Shown here one piece after another: positions 1 to 8,500 of a DNA stretch of 15,201 bases. This stretch comes from Agrocybe praecox. Taxonomy: Eukaryota; Basidiomycota; Agaricomycetes; Agaricales; Agrocybaceae. Made by a program: the position numbers and the translations under genes. The DNA lies in the NCBI GenBank assembly GCA_964017145.1, contig CAXHKQ010000346.1, forward strand, positions 1-15,201, in the 5' to 3' direction. Each line of letters starts with the position of its first letter. The stretch's first letter is position 1. The notes beneath the pieces were generated by a model. That model was given only the letters and a program-made list of their open reading frames with translations. It searched no databases and was not told where the DNA came from.

Positions 1-740
1 CCCAAGATCGTCCTCAACTAACGGCCTAGTAAATATACACGCAAACTGGTAGAGGCGGTACGGTGTCAAGGTCAAGCAAGGTCGTAGGGGCGATGACTTC
101 CAAAGACAAAGAAAATGAAATTGTACTTACGGCTCTTTTCAAATAAAAGTGGGTTGAGTCAATCAGCTTACAAATTGTGTATCGTCTTCTTACTTTCCTC
201 CTTAGAAAACCAAATATATTCCAACCAGATTCCTCTAGAGGCAGGTAGAGATTCTTCAAGGGTTAGTGGACTCTGCAATCTCCTCGAGTAGTGGCTCAAC
301 AACCTCTGATGACCCTAACGGTTAACGGCAACAGTAGCGTCTGTCCGAACAAAGAAAATCGGCTCCCAGAACTGTAGGAACAGTCCGTTACTATTGACCT
401 CAAAACGGTTCTTGTCTCTGACACTTTCGAGAGTAGAATTTCCACGTTAACTAACTTTGTTCCTTTTGGAATCTTTAATTTGTAAAGGCAAATTCAAATC
501 CCGATTAATAAAACACTTTGATTTTTAAATAAAATTTCAATAAATCGATATTTTAATGTCTTCTAACGTTACAATTCAAAAGCTATTACAAGACTGGTCT
601 TAAAACTATTCCCTTGAAATTTGCTGACTAATGCCGGGGCAGAACGGAACGGGAAAGAAACCCCTATTTCGTTTCAATAATCGGCGATCAGCTGTGATGG
701 TCAATTGGCGGAAATATTTGAATTAAAATGGACCGTCACA
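1..740 (-). mobile_element. Putative 3' LTR of a gypsy-type retroelement (partial)
   Basis: On the minus strand a 13-base purine run (753-741) is followed immediately by TGTGACGGTCC at 740, the usual arrangement of polypurine tract then LTR beginning with TG. The stretch from 740 to the left edge carries no credible ORF and is AT-rich with stop codons in all frames, as expected for an LTR. I could not find its CA end or a second copy in the window, so the left limit is arbitrary and some of 1-300 may be flanking host DNA. A strong-looking 5' splice donor (GTAAGTAC) lies on the minus strand near 125-132. The matching 5' LTR, if any, must lie outside the window. The alternative is plain intergenic DNA with a chance purine tract. 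Confidence 0.5.
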
Positions 741-753
741 CTCCTCCCCTCCT
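741..753 (-). promoter_or_regulatory. Polypurine tract (plus-strand primer) before 3' LTR
   Basis: The minus strand reads AGGAGGGGAGGAG and then TGTGACGG. In LTR retrotransposons and retroviruses such a purine run resists RNase H and primes second-strand synthesis, and the LTR starts at its 3' end. A C-rich block just upstream (about 756-767 on the minus strand, CCCCACCCCCC) could pair imperfectly with it. The call rests only on position and composition. Confidence 0.5.
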
Positions 754-956
754 ATGGGGGGTGGGGTCCTCTCCGGATGCCCTACCCTCGCAGCCTTCCA
801 AGTCATTAGTCAACCTATTTCGAAGAGTAAACTCAAAAATATTCTCAAAACTATAAATTATTTTAAAATAAAAATAAAAAATAACAAGAAAGAACTCAAA
901 AGCAAAAATATAAAATAAAAATTATAAAAAAAAAATATTAAAACTTCCTATTCCCC
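754..956. other. Non-coding AT-rich spacer
   Basis: Between the polypurine tract and the stop of the next ORF there is no ORF. From about 838 to 945 the sequence is almost entirely A and T, with runs of A broken by T on the plus strand. This could be low-complexity sequence in the 3' untranslated part of the element. No canonical AATAAA is visible on the minus strand here. Confidence 0.6.
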
Positions 957-1628
957 TCAGTCCATCCATTCAGTGATCCGTCTGGCTTCTTCTTCATCCA
1001 GGAACGAGATCTCATCTTCATCTCTTTCTTCGACGTTTTGCTCATAGCGGTGAGTTCTCGGTTCTTCTACGTGCCTTCTCAAGCGACACTCCATTCCGGC
1101 CACTGTAATCCTGTGGCCCAGCTTCATAAGAGCCTGGAAGCCTAGGACCATCTCATTCTTCCGGACCCGGTTGTCCACGTAACACTCCATCTTGTAGTGT
1201 CGATCCTTGTCCAAGCTAATGGTCAGAGTCGTAGCTTGTAGAGTTTCCAAACCATAAGCGGATTGCAGCACTTTCTTAGAAATATTTAGAGGCCTTTTCT
1301 TCTTCAGGAACTCCAGGACCCCTGGACTTATTCTGGTTTCCTGGTAGTCTGTATTAACCACGGCCCTGACTTTCTTCCCTTCGATTGTTAATAGAACGCC
1401 AGTATCGTAACGCTCCTTATTAGTGGAAACTGACGAAATCCTAGGCCGTCTGCACTGACACTCATGTGTGCGTACGCCTCTACGTCGACAGTAGTGGCAC
1501 CGACGGAGCTTTACTGGCCCTTGTGTATCGTTGTTGCCCGGGATCCTTCGTCTGATCTCAGATCTGGGTGCAGAGCTTACGGGACGTCTAGGAGGGCTTC
1601 TTTGACGGTTTCTGATATAACGTGGCAT
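957..1628 (-). CDS. Zinc-knuckle plus inactive retropepsin-like protein
   Basis: 223 codons from ATG at 1628. Residues 1-43 are a basic, Arg/Ser/Pro-rich nucleic-acid-binding-like tail. C44, C47, C57 and C59 form an atypical knuckle (CX2CX9CXC, no canonical His) that matches the middle knuckle of the gag-pol at 5550 in spacing and in the R-G-x-x-T-x-E-C-x-C core. Residues about 75-178 align collinearly with that polyprotein's protease: the flap/active-site strand AVVNTDYQETRIS corresponds to AILDTGATTSYIN, and VLGFQALMKLG corresponds to ILGVDALEKLG, the conserved C-terminal strand of retropepsins. The catalytic Asp is Asn92 and the Gly is Asp94, so proteolysis is not expected. The C-terminus (about 186-223) is acidic. 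An acceptor-like CATTTTCCAG ends at 1642, 13 bases before the ATG, so the ORF may be expressed from a spliced mRNA. It could be an accessory ORF of the flanking retroelement, a degraded pol fragment, or a domesticated retropepsin. Identity of the domains is fairly sure; role is unknown. Confidence 0.7.
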   Translation of the reverse strand: MPRYIRNRQRSPPRRPVSSAPRSEIRRRIPGNNDTQGPVKLRRCHYCRRRGVRTHECQCRRPRISSVSTNKERYDTGVLLTIEGKKVRAVVNTDYQETRISPGVLEFLKKKRPLNISKKVLQSAYGLETLQATTLTISLDKDRHYKMECYVDNRVRKNEMVLGFQALMKLGHRITVAGMECRLRRHVEEPRTHRYEQNVEERDEDEISFLDEEEARRITEWMD

Positions 1629-2135
1629 ATTCGGTAGTGGCCTGGAAAATGTCGAATTTTATTGCATATTCAAAGTCGGAATTTATAAGACATGGCCCCT
1701 TTTCTTTCGCCCGTATGGATGATAGTGGTACTCCAGGACCAGAATGGTTACACTTCCCACATTTCACCAAAGTCGGGACTTCTAAAACTTTTCGAGGACC
1801 TGACCTTCATCTAGCTTGGCTAGGAACGATTATTAATGACCTCTATCCTGACTGTTACCCTTCTCCCTTTTTTTTTTCAAGAGTGGAGTGTGGTTGACCT
1901 ATCTCCGAATAATTATCATTTGCAATCACTTCCCTTCCCCCCAAGATAAGTAGAGGCTTTTAAGAGGAAAAAGAAAGTTGGCTATTTATTTGTATCGGAA
2001 TGAAAAAAGTAAAAAAATAAAAACAATAATAATGTCCAAAATGAAAACTCTTCATGAGTGTAGTCTTTCAAAATGTGATGTCCACCGCTGTTAAAAATAT
2101 TTTGATTATTCAGTGGCGAGTAAAGGCTCCCGATA
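1629..2135. other. Spacer between the two minus-strand ORFs
   Basis: No convincing gene on either strand. Minus-strand features seen are a splice-acceptor-like CATTTTCCAG ending at 1642 and a canonical AATAAA at 1990-1985, about 145 bases after the stop of the upstream ORF, which could serve as its poly(A) signal. A minus-strand open stretch (1588-1770) begins K-C-G-K-C-N-H-S-G, vaguely like half a zinc knuckle, but has no ATG and no other support. Confidence 0.5.
1985..1990 (-). terminator. Candidate poly(A) signal AATAAA
   Basis: The minus strand reads AATAAATAGCC, 145 bases downstream of the stop codon of the 362-codon ORF. The distance suits a short 3' UTR. The surrounding DNA is AT-rich, so the hexamer could occur by chance. 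Confidence 0.3.
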
Positions 2136-3224
2136 TTAATAGGGTCCGAGAAGTCGGACAGTTGTGTTCCTTCGACGAACTTCCACCGTTCCATCTTTCT
2201 CCATGATGACTTGGCACTGAACACTGTCGTAACGGCTTCGTACCCAATGTGTGAGGCCGTAATCCGAAGGGGACACCAAGCCGTGTAGAAGCTGTGCCCA
2301 ATATGGGCTCTTCAATGGAATGTCCAAAGTATCTATGGCGAGCTCTGGTTTTCGGTAATATACCGGAGTACGTGATGGTACAGATTCCAATGGTAGTGGC
2401 TGCTCGATACCTCCTGTGCCTCCATCCTCATAGGCAATAACTACTTGCACTCCATTTCTAGTCGCTATCATTTCTCCAGTTGGCGAAGCATAGATCTCGA
2501 CCCAAGCTCCGTCGATATGGCTCATAATCTCGTAAAGACTACCATCCCAGTAGCGGCTGGGCATATCTTGGAAGGGACGCCAGTATGGGTGCGTGATGTG
2601 CATCCATTGCGTGGGATAGAAGCGACGAGGCTCTTCGAACCAAGGGTCGAACGTGATTACCTCGATGGGTTGAAAGGTATAGTCGACATCAAATCGAAGA
2701 TCCACGTTGAATCCTGCTGGCTTGTTTACCTCCAAATCTCGAAGTCCTCTAACCGGAAATGGCACCACGACTCTGTTATCCTGAATATTGCATGGTTGTT
2801 GGAAGTTGCCCATTTCTTTCAAGTTTGAGACCCAACCGTCCCATGTGGCCGCTGCTTGCTCGTTTTCCCAGCCATTACTTAGCAAAGGTACTTGTGGTAT
2901 TCCAGCTTTGGAGCAGTACTCGTCGAAAAACCCGGGAGCTGTGATGTTTTCATCTTGGCTGCTTCCGGCTCCACTGTCCGAGCTAATAGGTGTAGGGAAT
3001 CCAACCAAATACTCGTCCTCCGATTCTGGTGCTTCCTCTATGGGTAGTGCTTTAGACGACTCGAAAGTAGTGGCTTTAGTTTCTGCTGCCACTACGACAA
3101 CTGGAGAAGTAGAGGTTTCTCCAATTACCATGTTGCTTCCTTCTTTACAATCCTGAGGAGTAGAGGGTTCCTCCATTGGTGGACTGTCCTCGTTCTTCAC
3201 AACAAATGTGGTTCCAACCTCCAT
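2136..3224 (-). CDS. Orphan acidic/aromatic protein, copy 1 (native C-terminus)
   Basis: 362 codons from ATG at 3224; I do not recognise the family. Residues 1-95 are low-complexity, rich in Glu, Ser, Thr and Pro (likely disordered, PEST-like). From about 98 to 355 the sequence looks globular, with many Trp, Tyr and Phe residues (for example PYWRPFQDMPSRYWDGSLYE at 213-232) and an ISHID/IYAS/VVIAYED segment compatible with beta strands. There is no signal peptide, no membrane segment, no Cys/His finger and no obvious catalytic motif, so it does not look like a retroviral envelope or a nucleocapsid. It ends TTVRLLGPY. Because the left flank of a tandem duplication keeps the original downstream DNA, this copy should hold the native end. 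Its promoter region (3225-3400) is the duplicated piece. The same strand carries a gypsy gag-pol upstream and a protease-like ORF downstream, so it may be an accessory ORF of a retroelement. It could also be a host gene. Confidence 0.65.
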   Translation of the reverse strand: MEVGTTFVVKNEDSPPMEEPSTPQDCKEGSNMVIGETSTSPVVVVAAETKATTFESSKALPIEEAPESEDEYLVGFPTPISSDSGAGSSQDENITAPGFFDEYCSKAGIPQVPLLSNGWENEQAAATWDGWVSNLKEMGNFQQPCNIQDNRVVVPFPVRGLRDLEVNKPAGFNVDLRFDVDYTFQPIEVITFDPWFEEPRRFYPTQWMHITHPYWRPFQDMPSRYWDGSLYEIMSHIDGAWVEIYASPTGEMIATRNGVQVVIAYEDGGTGGIEQPLPLESVPSRTPVYYRKPELAIDTLDIPLKSPYWAQLLHGLVSPSDYGLTHWVRSRYDSVQCQVIMEKDGTVEVRRRNTTVRLLGPY

Positions 3225-3400
3225 TTCACAAAATTGCTTGAAAACTTGTCGTACTAATTGAAAGTGTGACTTGGTTTTAAAATAACAGTACTCAGGTAAC
3301 AGTAAAAATGTTTTCTCTCTCTCGCGGAGTTAAAGTGAGACCGGCTGCTGACTGAGCACAAGTCGACGGCGTGAAGCCGACCGCCTGGATCTCATGTCTC
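2158..3400. repeat. Tandem duplication, unit 1 (1243 bp)
   Basis: The unit recurs in direct orientation at 3401-4643 with period exactly 1243. It covers nearly the whole orphan ORF plus 176 bases of leader/promoter. The junction at 3400/3401 joins CTCAC to AGTTG with a two-base (AC) overlap, as in microhomology-mediated or replication-slippage duplication. The only difference I found between units is C at 2501 versus T at 3744. Confidence 0.93.
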
Positions 3401-4467
3401 ACAGTTGTGTTCCTTCGACGAACTTCCACCGTTCCATCTTTCTCCATGATGACTTGGCACTGAACACTGTCGTAACGGCTTCGTACCCAATGTGTGAGGC
3501 CGTAATCCGAAGGGGACACCAAGCCGTGTAGAAGCTGTGCCCAATATGGGCTCTTCAATGGAATGTCCAAAGTATCTATGGCGAGCTCTGGTTTTCGGTA
3601 ATATACCGGAGTACGTGATGGTACAGATTCCAATGGTAGTGGCTGCTCGATACCTCCTGTGCCTCCATCCTCATAGGCAATAACTACTTGCACTCCATTT
3701 CTAGTCGCTATCATTTCTCCAGTTGGCGAAGCATAGATCTCGATCCAAGCTCCGTCGATATGGCTCATAATCTCGTAAAGACTACCATCCCAGTAGCGGC
3801 TGGGCATATCTTGGAAGGGACGCCAGTATGGGTGCGTGATGTGCATCCATTGCGTGGGATAGAAGCGACGAGGCTCTTCGAACCAAGGGTCGAACGTGAT
3901 TACCTCGATGGGTTGAAAGGTATAGTCGACATCAAATCGAAGATCCACGTTGAATCCTGCTGGCTTGTTTACCTCCAAATCTCGAAGTCCTCTAACCGGA
4001 AATGGCACCACGACTCTGTTATCCTGAATATTGCATGGTTGTTGGAAGTTGCCCATTTCTTTCAAGTTTGAGACCCAACCGTCCCATGTGGCCGCTGCTT
4101 GCTCGTTTTCCCAGCCATTACTTAGCAAAGGTACTTGTGGTATTCCAGCTTTGGAGCAGTACTCGTCGAAAAACCCGGGAGCTGTGATGTTTTCATCTTG
4201 GCTGCTTCCGGCTCCACTGTCCGAGCTAATAGGTGTAGGGAATCCAACCAAATACTCGTCCTCCGATTCTGGTGCTTCCTCTATGGGTAGTGCTTTAGAC
4301 GACTCGAAAGTAGTGGCTTTAGTTTCTGCTGCCACTACGACAACTGGAGAAGTAGAGGTTTCTCCAATTACCATGTTGCTTCCTTCTTTACAATCCTGAG
4401 GAGTAGAGGGTTCCTCCATTGGTGGACTGTCCTCGTTCTTCACAACAAATGTGGTTCCAACCTCCAT
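3292..4467 (-). CDS. Orphan acidic/aromatic protein, copy 2 (chimeric C-terminus)
   Basis: 391 codons from ATG at 4467. Residues 1-357 equal copy 1 except Val242 to Ile (base 3744 versus 2501). After Arg357 the frame crosses the duplication junction at 3401/3400 and continues for 34 codons through what is 5' leader in the original gene, ending at a TGA at 3292. The last residues (PRERENIFTVT) are therefore translated promoter/leader, not an evolved domain, and the native LLGPY end is lost. This copy keeps the original upstream DNA and so the complete promoter. Whether the altered protein is made or functional cannot be told. If the duplication is an assembly artefact, this ORF does not exist. 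Confidence 0.55.
   Translation of the reverse strand: MEVGTTFVVKNEDSPPMEEPSTPQDCKEGSNMVIGETSTSPVVVVAAETKATTFESSKALPIEEAPESEDEYLVGFPTPISSDSGAGSSQDENITAPGFFDEYCSKAGIPQVPLLSNGWENEQAAATWDGWVSNLKEMGNFQQPCNIQDNRVVVPFPVRGLRDLEVNKPAGFNVDLRFDVDYTFQPIEVITFDPWFEEPRRFYPTQWMHITHPYWRPFQDMPSRYWDGSLYEIMSHIDGAWIEIYASPTGEMIATRNGVQVVIAYEDGGTGGIEQPLPLESVPSRTPVYYRKPELAIDTLDIPLKSPYWAQLLHGLVSPSDYGLTHWVRSRYDSVQCQVIMEKDGTVEVRRRNTTVRHEIQAVGFTPSTCAQSAAGLTLTPRERENIFTVT
3351..3355 (-). promoter_or_regulatory. Initiator-like TCAGT upstream of copy 1
   Basis: The minus strand reads GTGCTCAGTCAGC, an exact match to the arthropod Inr core TCAGT, 129 bases upstream of the ATG at 3224. No TATA box lies about 30 bases upstream, and I see no good DPE at +28. 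A GAGAGAGAG run follows about 30 bases downstream. In this duplicated copy the motif lies within the C-terminal coding tail of copy 2. Confidence 0.3.
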
Positions 4468-4643
4468 TTCACAAAATTGCTTGAAAACTTGTCGTACTAA
4501 TTGAAAGTGTGACTTGGTTTTAAAATAACAGTACTCAGGTAACAGTAAAAATGTTTTCTCTCTCTCGCGGAGTTAAAGTGAGACCGGCTGCTGACTGAGC
4601 ACAAGTCGACGGCGTGAAGCCGACCGCCTGGATCTCATGTCTC
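3401..4643. repeat. Tandem duplication, unit 2 (1243 bp)
   Basis: This is the second, right-hand unit. Its right flank (from 4646) is the original upstream DNA, and its left edge abuts the duplicated leader of unit 1. The right breakpoint falls inside a run of TCTCA/CTCA short repeats (4633-4663). Near-identity of more than a kilobase implies a very recent event or collapsed/duplicated assembly. Confidence 0.93.
4594..4598 (-). promoter_or_regulatory. Initiator-like TCAGT upstream of copy 2
   Basis: This is the original of the motif repeated at 3351-3355. Immediately upstream on the minus strand, 4663-4633 holds five TGAGA-type repeats, and a GAGAGAGAG run (4563-4555) lies downstream, resembling GAGA-rich arthropod promoters. 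A TATA-less Inr promoter is plausible for either a host gene or an LTR. There is no direct evidence of transcription. Confidence 0.35.
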
Positions 4644-4645
4644 AC

Positions 4646-5549
4646 TTCTCAGTCTCATCTCAGCCCGCCATCTATCGTCAACTTTCGGAATAAATTGACA
4701 TTTAATTGTTTAGCTGTCACTTGAAGCACGTTTTGTAGATTGCAGTAGCAAAAATCTCAGAAATATGGGATAAATGGAATACAGGTAGATATATAGAAAG
4801 TATACTATCGAATCCAAAGTCAACTACTCTTAATTCCAGGGGACTGGTACGCACATGAACATTCCCTTTTCGTTGGAATGAAAGACACCGTGACTCCCGA
4901 CGATACTAGTCTTTGTTTTTGTCGCTCAAACGATATTCAGCACTCAAGATTGTTGAACGACCACTATCTTCCAGTTGATGGCTTTGGACTGTAGGAGGAC
5001 GTCTCCGAGTAAAGGTTCTTGTCATCAAGACAATGGTTATGTGGCCCCACCACTGTTCATGAACTTGACCAGAGGCAGCTCATCGACTCACTCGGCGGCG
5101 CAAAAAAAAACAGAAGCACCCTGATGCTAGCATCGTCGCTCGTTCATTCCAGTGTGGTCCGACAGCTCTTTTTCCACGTAGACAAGGATGAGCAATTCAC
5201 ATATGCTCTAGATTGTGATCCTATGTCGCTCGCCGCCTCAAGAGTGAAACCTTCGGAGTTATCAAAACAATCGGCCAATAATCAAGCAAATCTGCACGAC
5301 ATATCACAGCGTCTGTGAAGATTTCCAGCATCCGAACCTGCATATGACGAGTTTCGGTCTGCTTATGGTAGTGACTGACGCGATGCACTCTCCAGGGATG
5401 TGTTACGGTTGTAGAGTTACTGGACTTACACGGATACTTTGGTGTCAATACTAAGGACAGTGTGTGGGTTTGTATATTGAATTTGTTTGGACTATAGTGT
5501 TGATGGGTAGGACTGGGAGCAGGGGTTAGGAGTATATAAATCTGGATAA
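4646..5549. other. Spacer downstream of gag-pol, no gene seen
   Basis: About 900 bases between the gag-pol stop and the duplicated orphan ORF. Short open stretches exist (5019-5318 plus, 5221-5448 minus) but both start at TTG and show no recognisable motifs. Two weak purine tracts on the minus strand are followed by TG or TGT (about 4874-4863 and 5176-5166), so a cryptic LTR start cannot be excluded. There is no convincing polypurine tract directly after the pol stop. Confidence 0.5.
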
Positions 5550-8500
5550 CTAGGTGGGAACAGGAAGGCTCATCTCTTTCAAATCCTTGAGATGAGTCCT
5601 GTGAATCTTCTTGGGGTTAGTTGGTTCCATTAGCTCCACGACTGTTGGTGAAATGTAGTTCACCACTATGAACGGTCCAGAGTAGACGGGTGCTAATTTC
5701 GCATTAAACGAATTCTCAGCATTAGAAAGATAGTGGTTTTTCTTGTACACTTGTTCGCCAATGCTAGGAGTCCACTGTCTTCTTCTCATGTTATAGTACT
5801 TTGCCTGTCTCTGAGAAGCCATATCTAGCTGGCGTTTAGCTATAGTGCAAATGTCCTTGATTCTGTCCATAACCTCTGGGGTAGGGGTCATAGCATTTTG
5901 GTGGAGTGGTAAAGCTTCATCGAACAAATTCCTCCCACAACGCATTTGACGCCCAAAGTTGATTTCAGCTGGGGAATAGCCCGTGCTATCCTGTACTGCC
6001 GAGTTCACTGCGAACTGGATTTCTGGGAGAAATTCATCCCACTTCTTCTGGTTATCCTTGATGGACATCCTCACCATAGTCTTCACAACCCTGTTCACCC
6101 TTTCTGTAGAATTGCATTGGGGACTGTAGGGTGGGGTGAGTTGATGCCATATTCCATTGACTTTCAGGAATTTCTTAAACATATGCCCTATGAACTGACT
6201 GCCATTATCGGAAATTACTACCCGTGGCCAGCCAAACCTACAGAGAACTCTTTCTCTAACTGCTTTTGTCAACGTAGCGGCGGTGGCTCTTCGAAGTGGG
6301 ACACACTCCACCCACTTACTGAACTTGTCCTGGATGACAAGGATATGTTGATTCCCTTGAGTGGACCGTGGTAAGGGACCTATAAAGTCAAGTGTGACTA
6401 TATCCCAAGGGTCCTGAGCCTGAGTGGTATACATAAACCCAGCTGGTTTCACTTGAGGGATTTTGTGGGCGAGACAAACATCGCTAAGGTTGACGAACCT
6501 GATCACATCCTTCTGCATACCAGGCCAGTAATATTTCCTTTGAATCTTGATCCTGGTCTTTCTGATCCCCATGTGGCCAGCAGTAACAGACGAATGGTTC
6601 TCCTCTAGCACTCTCTGCCGAAACGGTGTGGCGACACATAGTTTCCAATTTGACTCATCCAACTCTCCTGAGCCGCAATTTTTCAAGAGTTGCCCGTTTT
6701 CCAAACTATATTCTGGATATTTTTCGGGGTTTGCCTCTACTAAAGCCTTTTGTCTTTTGAGCCACTTGCATTCTACTTCATTAGTGGATGACGCTATGCA
6801 AAGCTCCTCAAATTCCTCCTCAAATGGGATGGGGTGTCTTGACAGGGCATCGGGTACTACATTTTGCTTCCCCTTTCTATATTCAACTGTAAAGTCATGG
6901 TTTCTGAGCTCCATTGACCATCTTCCTAGTCGGCCAGTAGGGTTTGGGAGTTTAAATATCCACTTCAGGGCTATATGGTAGGTTATAACCGTGAAGGGGA
7001 TTCCCTCTAGATACTCCGAGTTCCTCTGGATGGCCCAAATCACAGCAAGACATTCTTTCTCAGTGGTCGTATAGTTTTTTTCGTGGGGGCTCAAAGCTCG
7101 GCTTCGGAATGCAATAACCCTTTCTTCGTCCCCTTCTCGCTGAAATAAAACCGACCCTAATCCTACATTGCTTGCATCCGTTTGCAAGTAAAAGGGTTTG
7201 CTATAATCGGGGCAGGATAGAATAGGAGCCGATTGCATTCGGTTCTTGATCTCCTCCAAGGCTTCTTCCTGTTTCTCTCCCCAGTGAAATTTTGCGTTTT
7301 TTGTCAACAACTCGTTTAATGGAGCGATCACTTCTGTGAAATTAGGAATGAAGGCGCTGTACCAACCCGCCATACCTATTATTCTCCGAACTCCACTGAC
7401 ATCTGTGGGTGGTGGAAGTTCTTTTATGGCCTTTACCTTCTCTGGATCTGTTTGAATGCCCCCGCTTCCAACGATGTGCCCCAAGTACTTCAGGGTTCTC
7501 TGACAGAACACGGATTTTTCCTTATTTATTTGAAGGTTGGCTTCGGCTAACTTAGACAAAACAATTCTTAGGTGCTGCATATGGTCATCAAAACTTTCCG
7601 AAAAGATGATGATGTCATCAAGGTATGCTACAGCGAAGTCTTCAAAATTCTGGGTTATGAGGAGGTCGAGAAAACGCTGAAAAGTTGCTGGTGCTGAGTG
7701 CAGCCCAAAAGGCATGACCCGCCACTGGAAGAGGCCTCTACCTGGGACAACAAAAGCGGTGTATTGACGACTTTCGGGATTTATAGGGATCTGCCAATAC
7801 CCGTTTTTAAGATCGAGGGCTGTGACCCATTTCGCTTTTTGTAGCCGGCTTAGAGTATTCGGAATGTGTGGTATCGGATATGCGTCCCGCTCTGAATTTT
7901 CATTTATTTTGCGGTAATCGATGCACATACGCCATGTAGCATCTTTCTTTTTCACCAACACTATGGGAGAGCAATACGAACTTGACGATGGTTCAATCAG
8001 TTTCCTCTGAAGTAGGTCATCCACCTGAGCGTAAATAACTTCCCGCATCTTAGGATTTTTCGGGAAATACCTAAGTCTGATTGGAGTGTCTGTCTTCATT
8101 TTTATTTTATGCTCAGTTAGGTTCGTGCATTCCGAGATATTTTCGAATTTCTTGAACTGTTCCTCCAATGTATTCCCCAGTATTTTGGTTTGCTCATCGG
8201 TGAGGGTTGACTCCAAAGTCCCACAACATTCTACTCTAGAGAACAAATCCTTAAGTGATTCGTCCCTCTTCATTGGCTTGATTATTTCATTGCCCACTAC
8301 TTCACAATCCGAGAGGTCTGCTAAAGCCAATTTATTTTGTCTCTCTTTTTCTAAGAGACAAGTAGGGAGTTCCGGGGCCTCTACTCTAGTCAAAACATAT
8401 CCCAATTTCTCTAAAGCATCCACTCCTAATATGACTTCTTCTTTCATGCCCGCTAACACTAATAGATTTTGGAAGATGGTCTTGCCTCCTTCATCCACAT

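Noticed and set aside
26..259. Minus-strand 77-codon ORF with an internal splice-donor-like site
   Set aside because: It begins at TTG, has an in-frame stop just upstream and no motif; it lies in the putative LTR.
1588..1770. Half zinc-finger-like C-G-K-C-N-H reading
   Set aside because: No ATG, wrong frame relative to the protease-like ORF, and the second half of a finger is missing.
1622..1897. Plus-strand ORF of 91 codons
   Set aside because: It overlaps the spacer and the start of the protease-like ORF on the other strand, has no recognisable motif, and is short enough to be chance.
2445..2828. Plus-strand ORFs inside both duplication units (also 3688-4071, 2788-3156, 4031-4399)
   Set aside because: They are antisense shadows of the orphan gene; they recur only because the DNA is duplicated.
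2136..4467. Orphan gene as a retroviral-type envelope
   Set aside because: It has no signal peptide, transmembrane segment, furin-like site or fusion-peptide-like stretch.
2158..4643. Tandem units as the two LTRs of an element
   Set aside because: The units are adjacent with no interior, do not start TG or end CA at the edges, and are mostly coding sequence.
5019..5318. Plus-strand 99-codon ORF in the spacer
   Set aside because: It starts at TTG with no family resemblance and no promoter or poly(A) context.
5221..5448. Minus-strand 75-codon ORF in the spacer after pol
   Set aside because: It starts at TTG and shows no motif. I considered an extra retroelement ORF but found nothing to support it.
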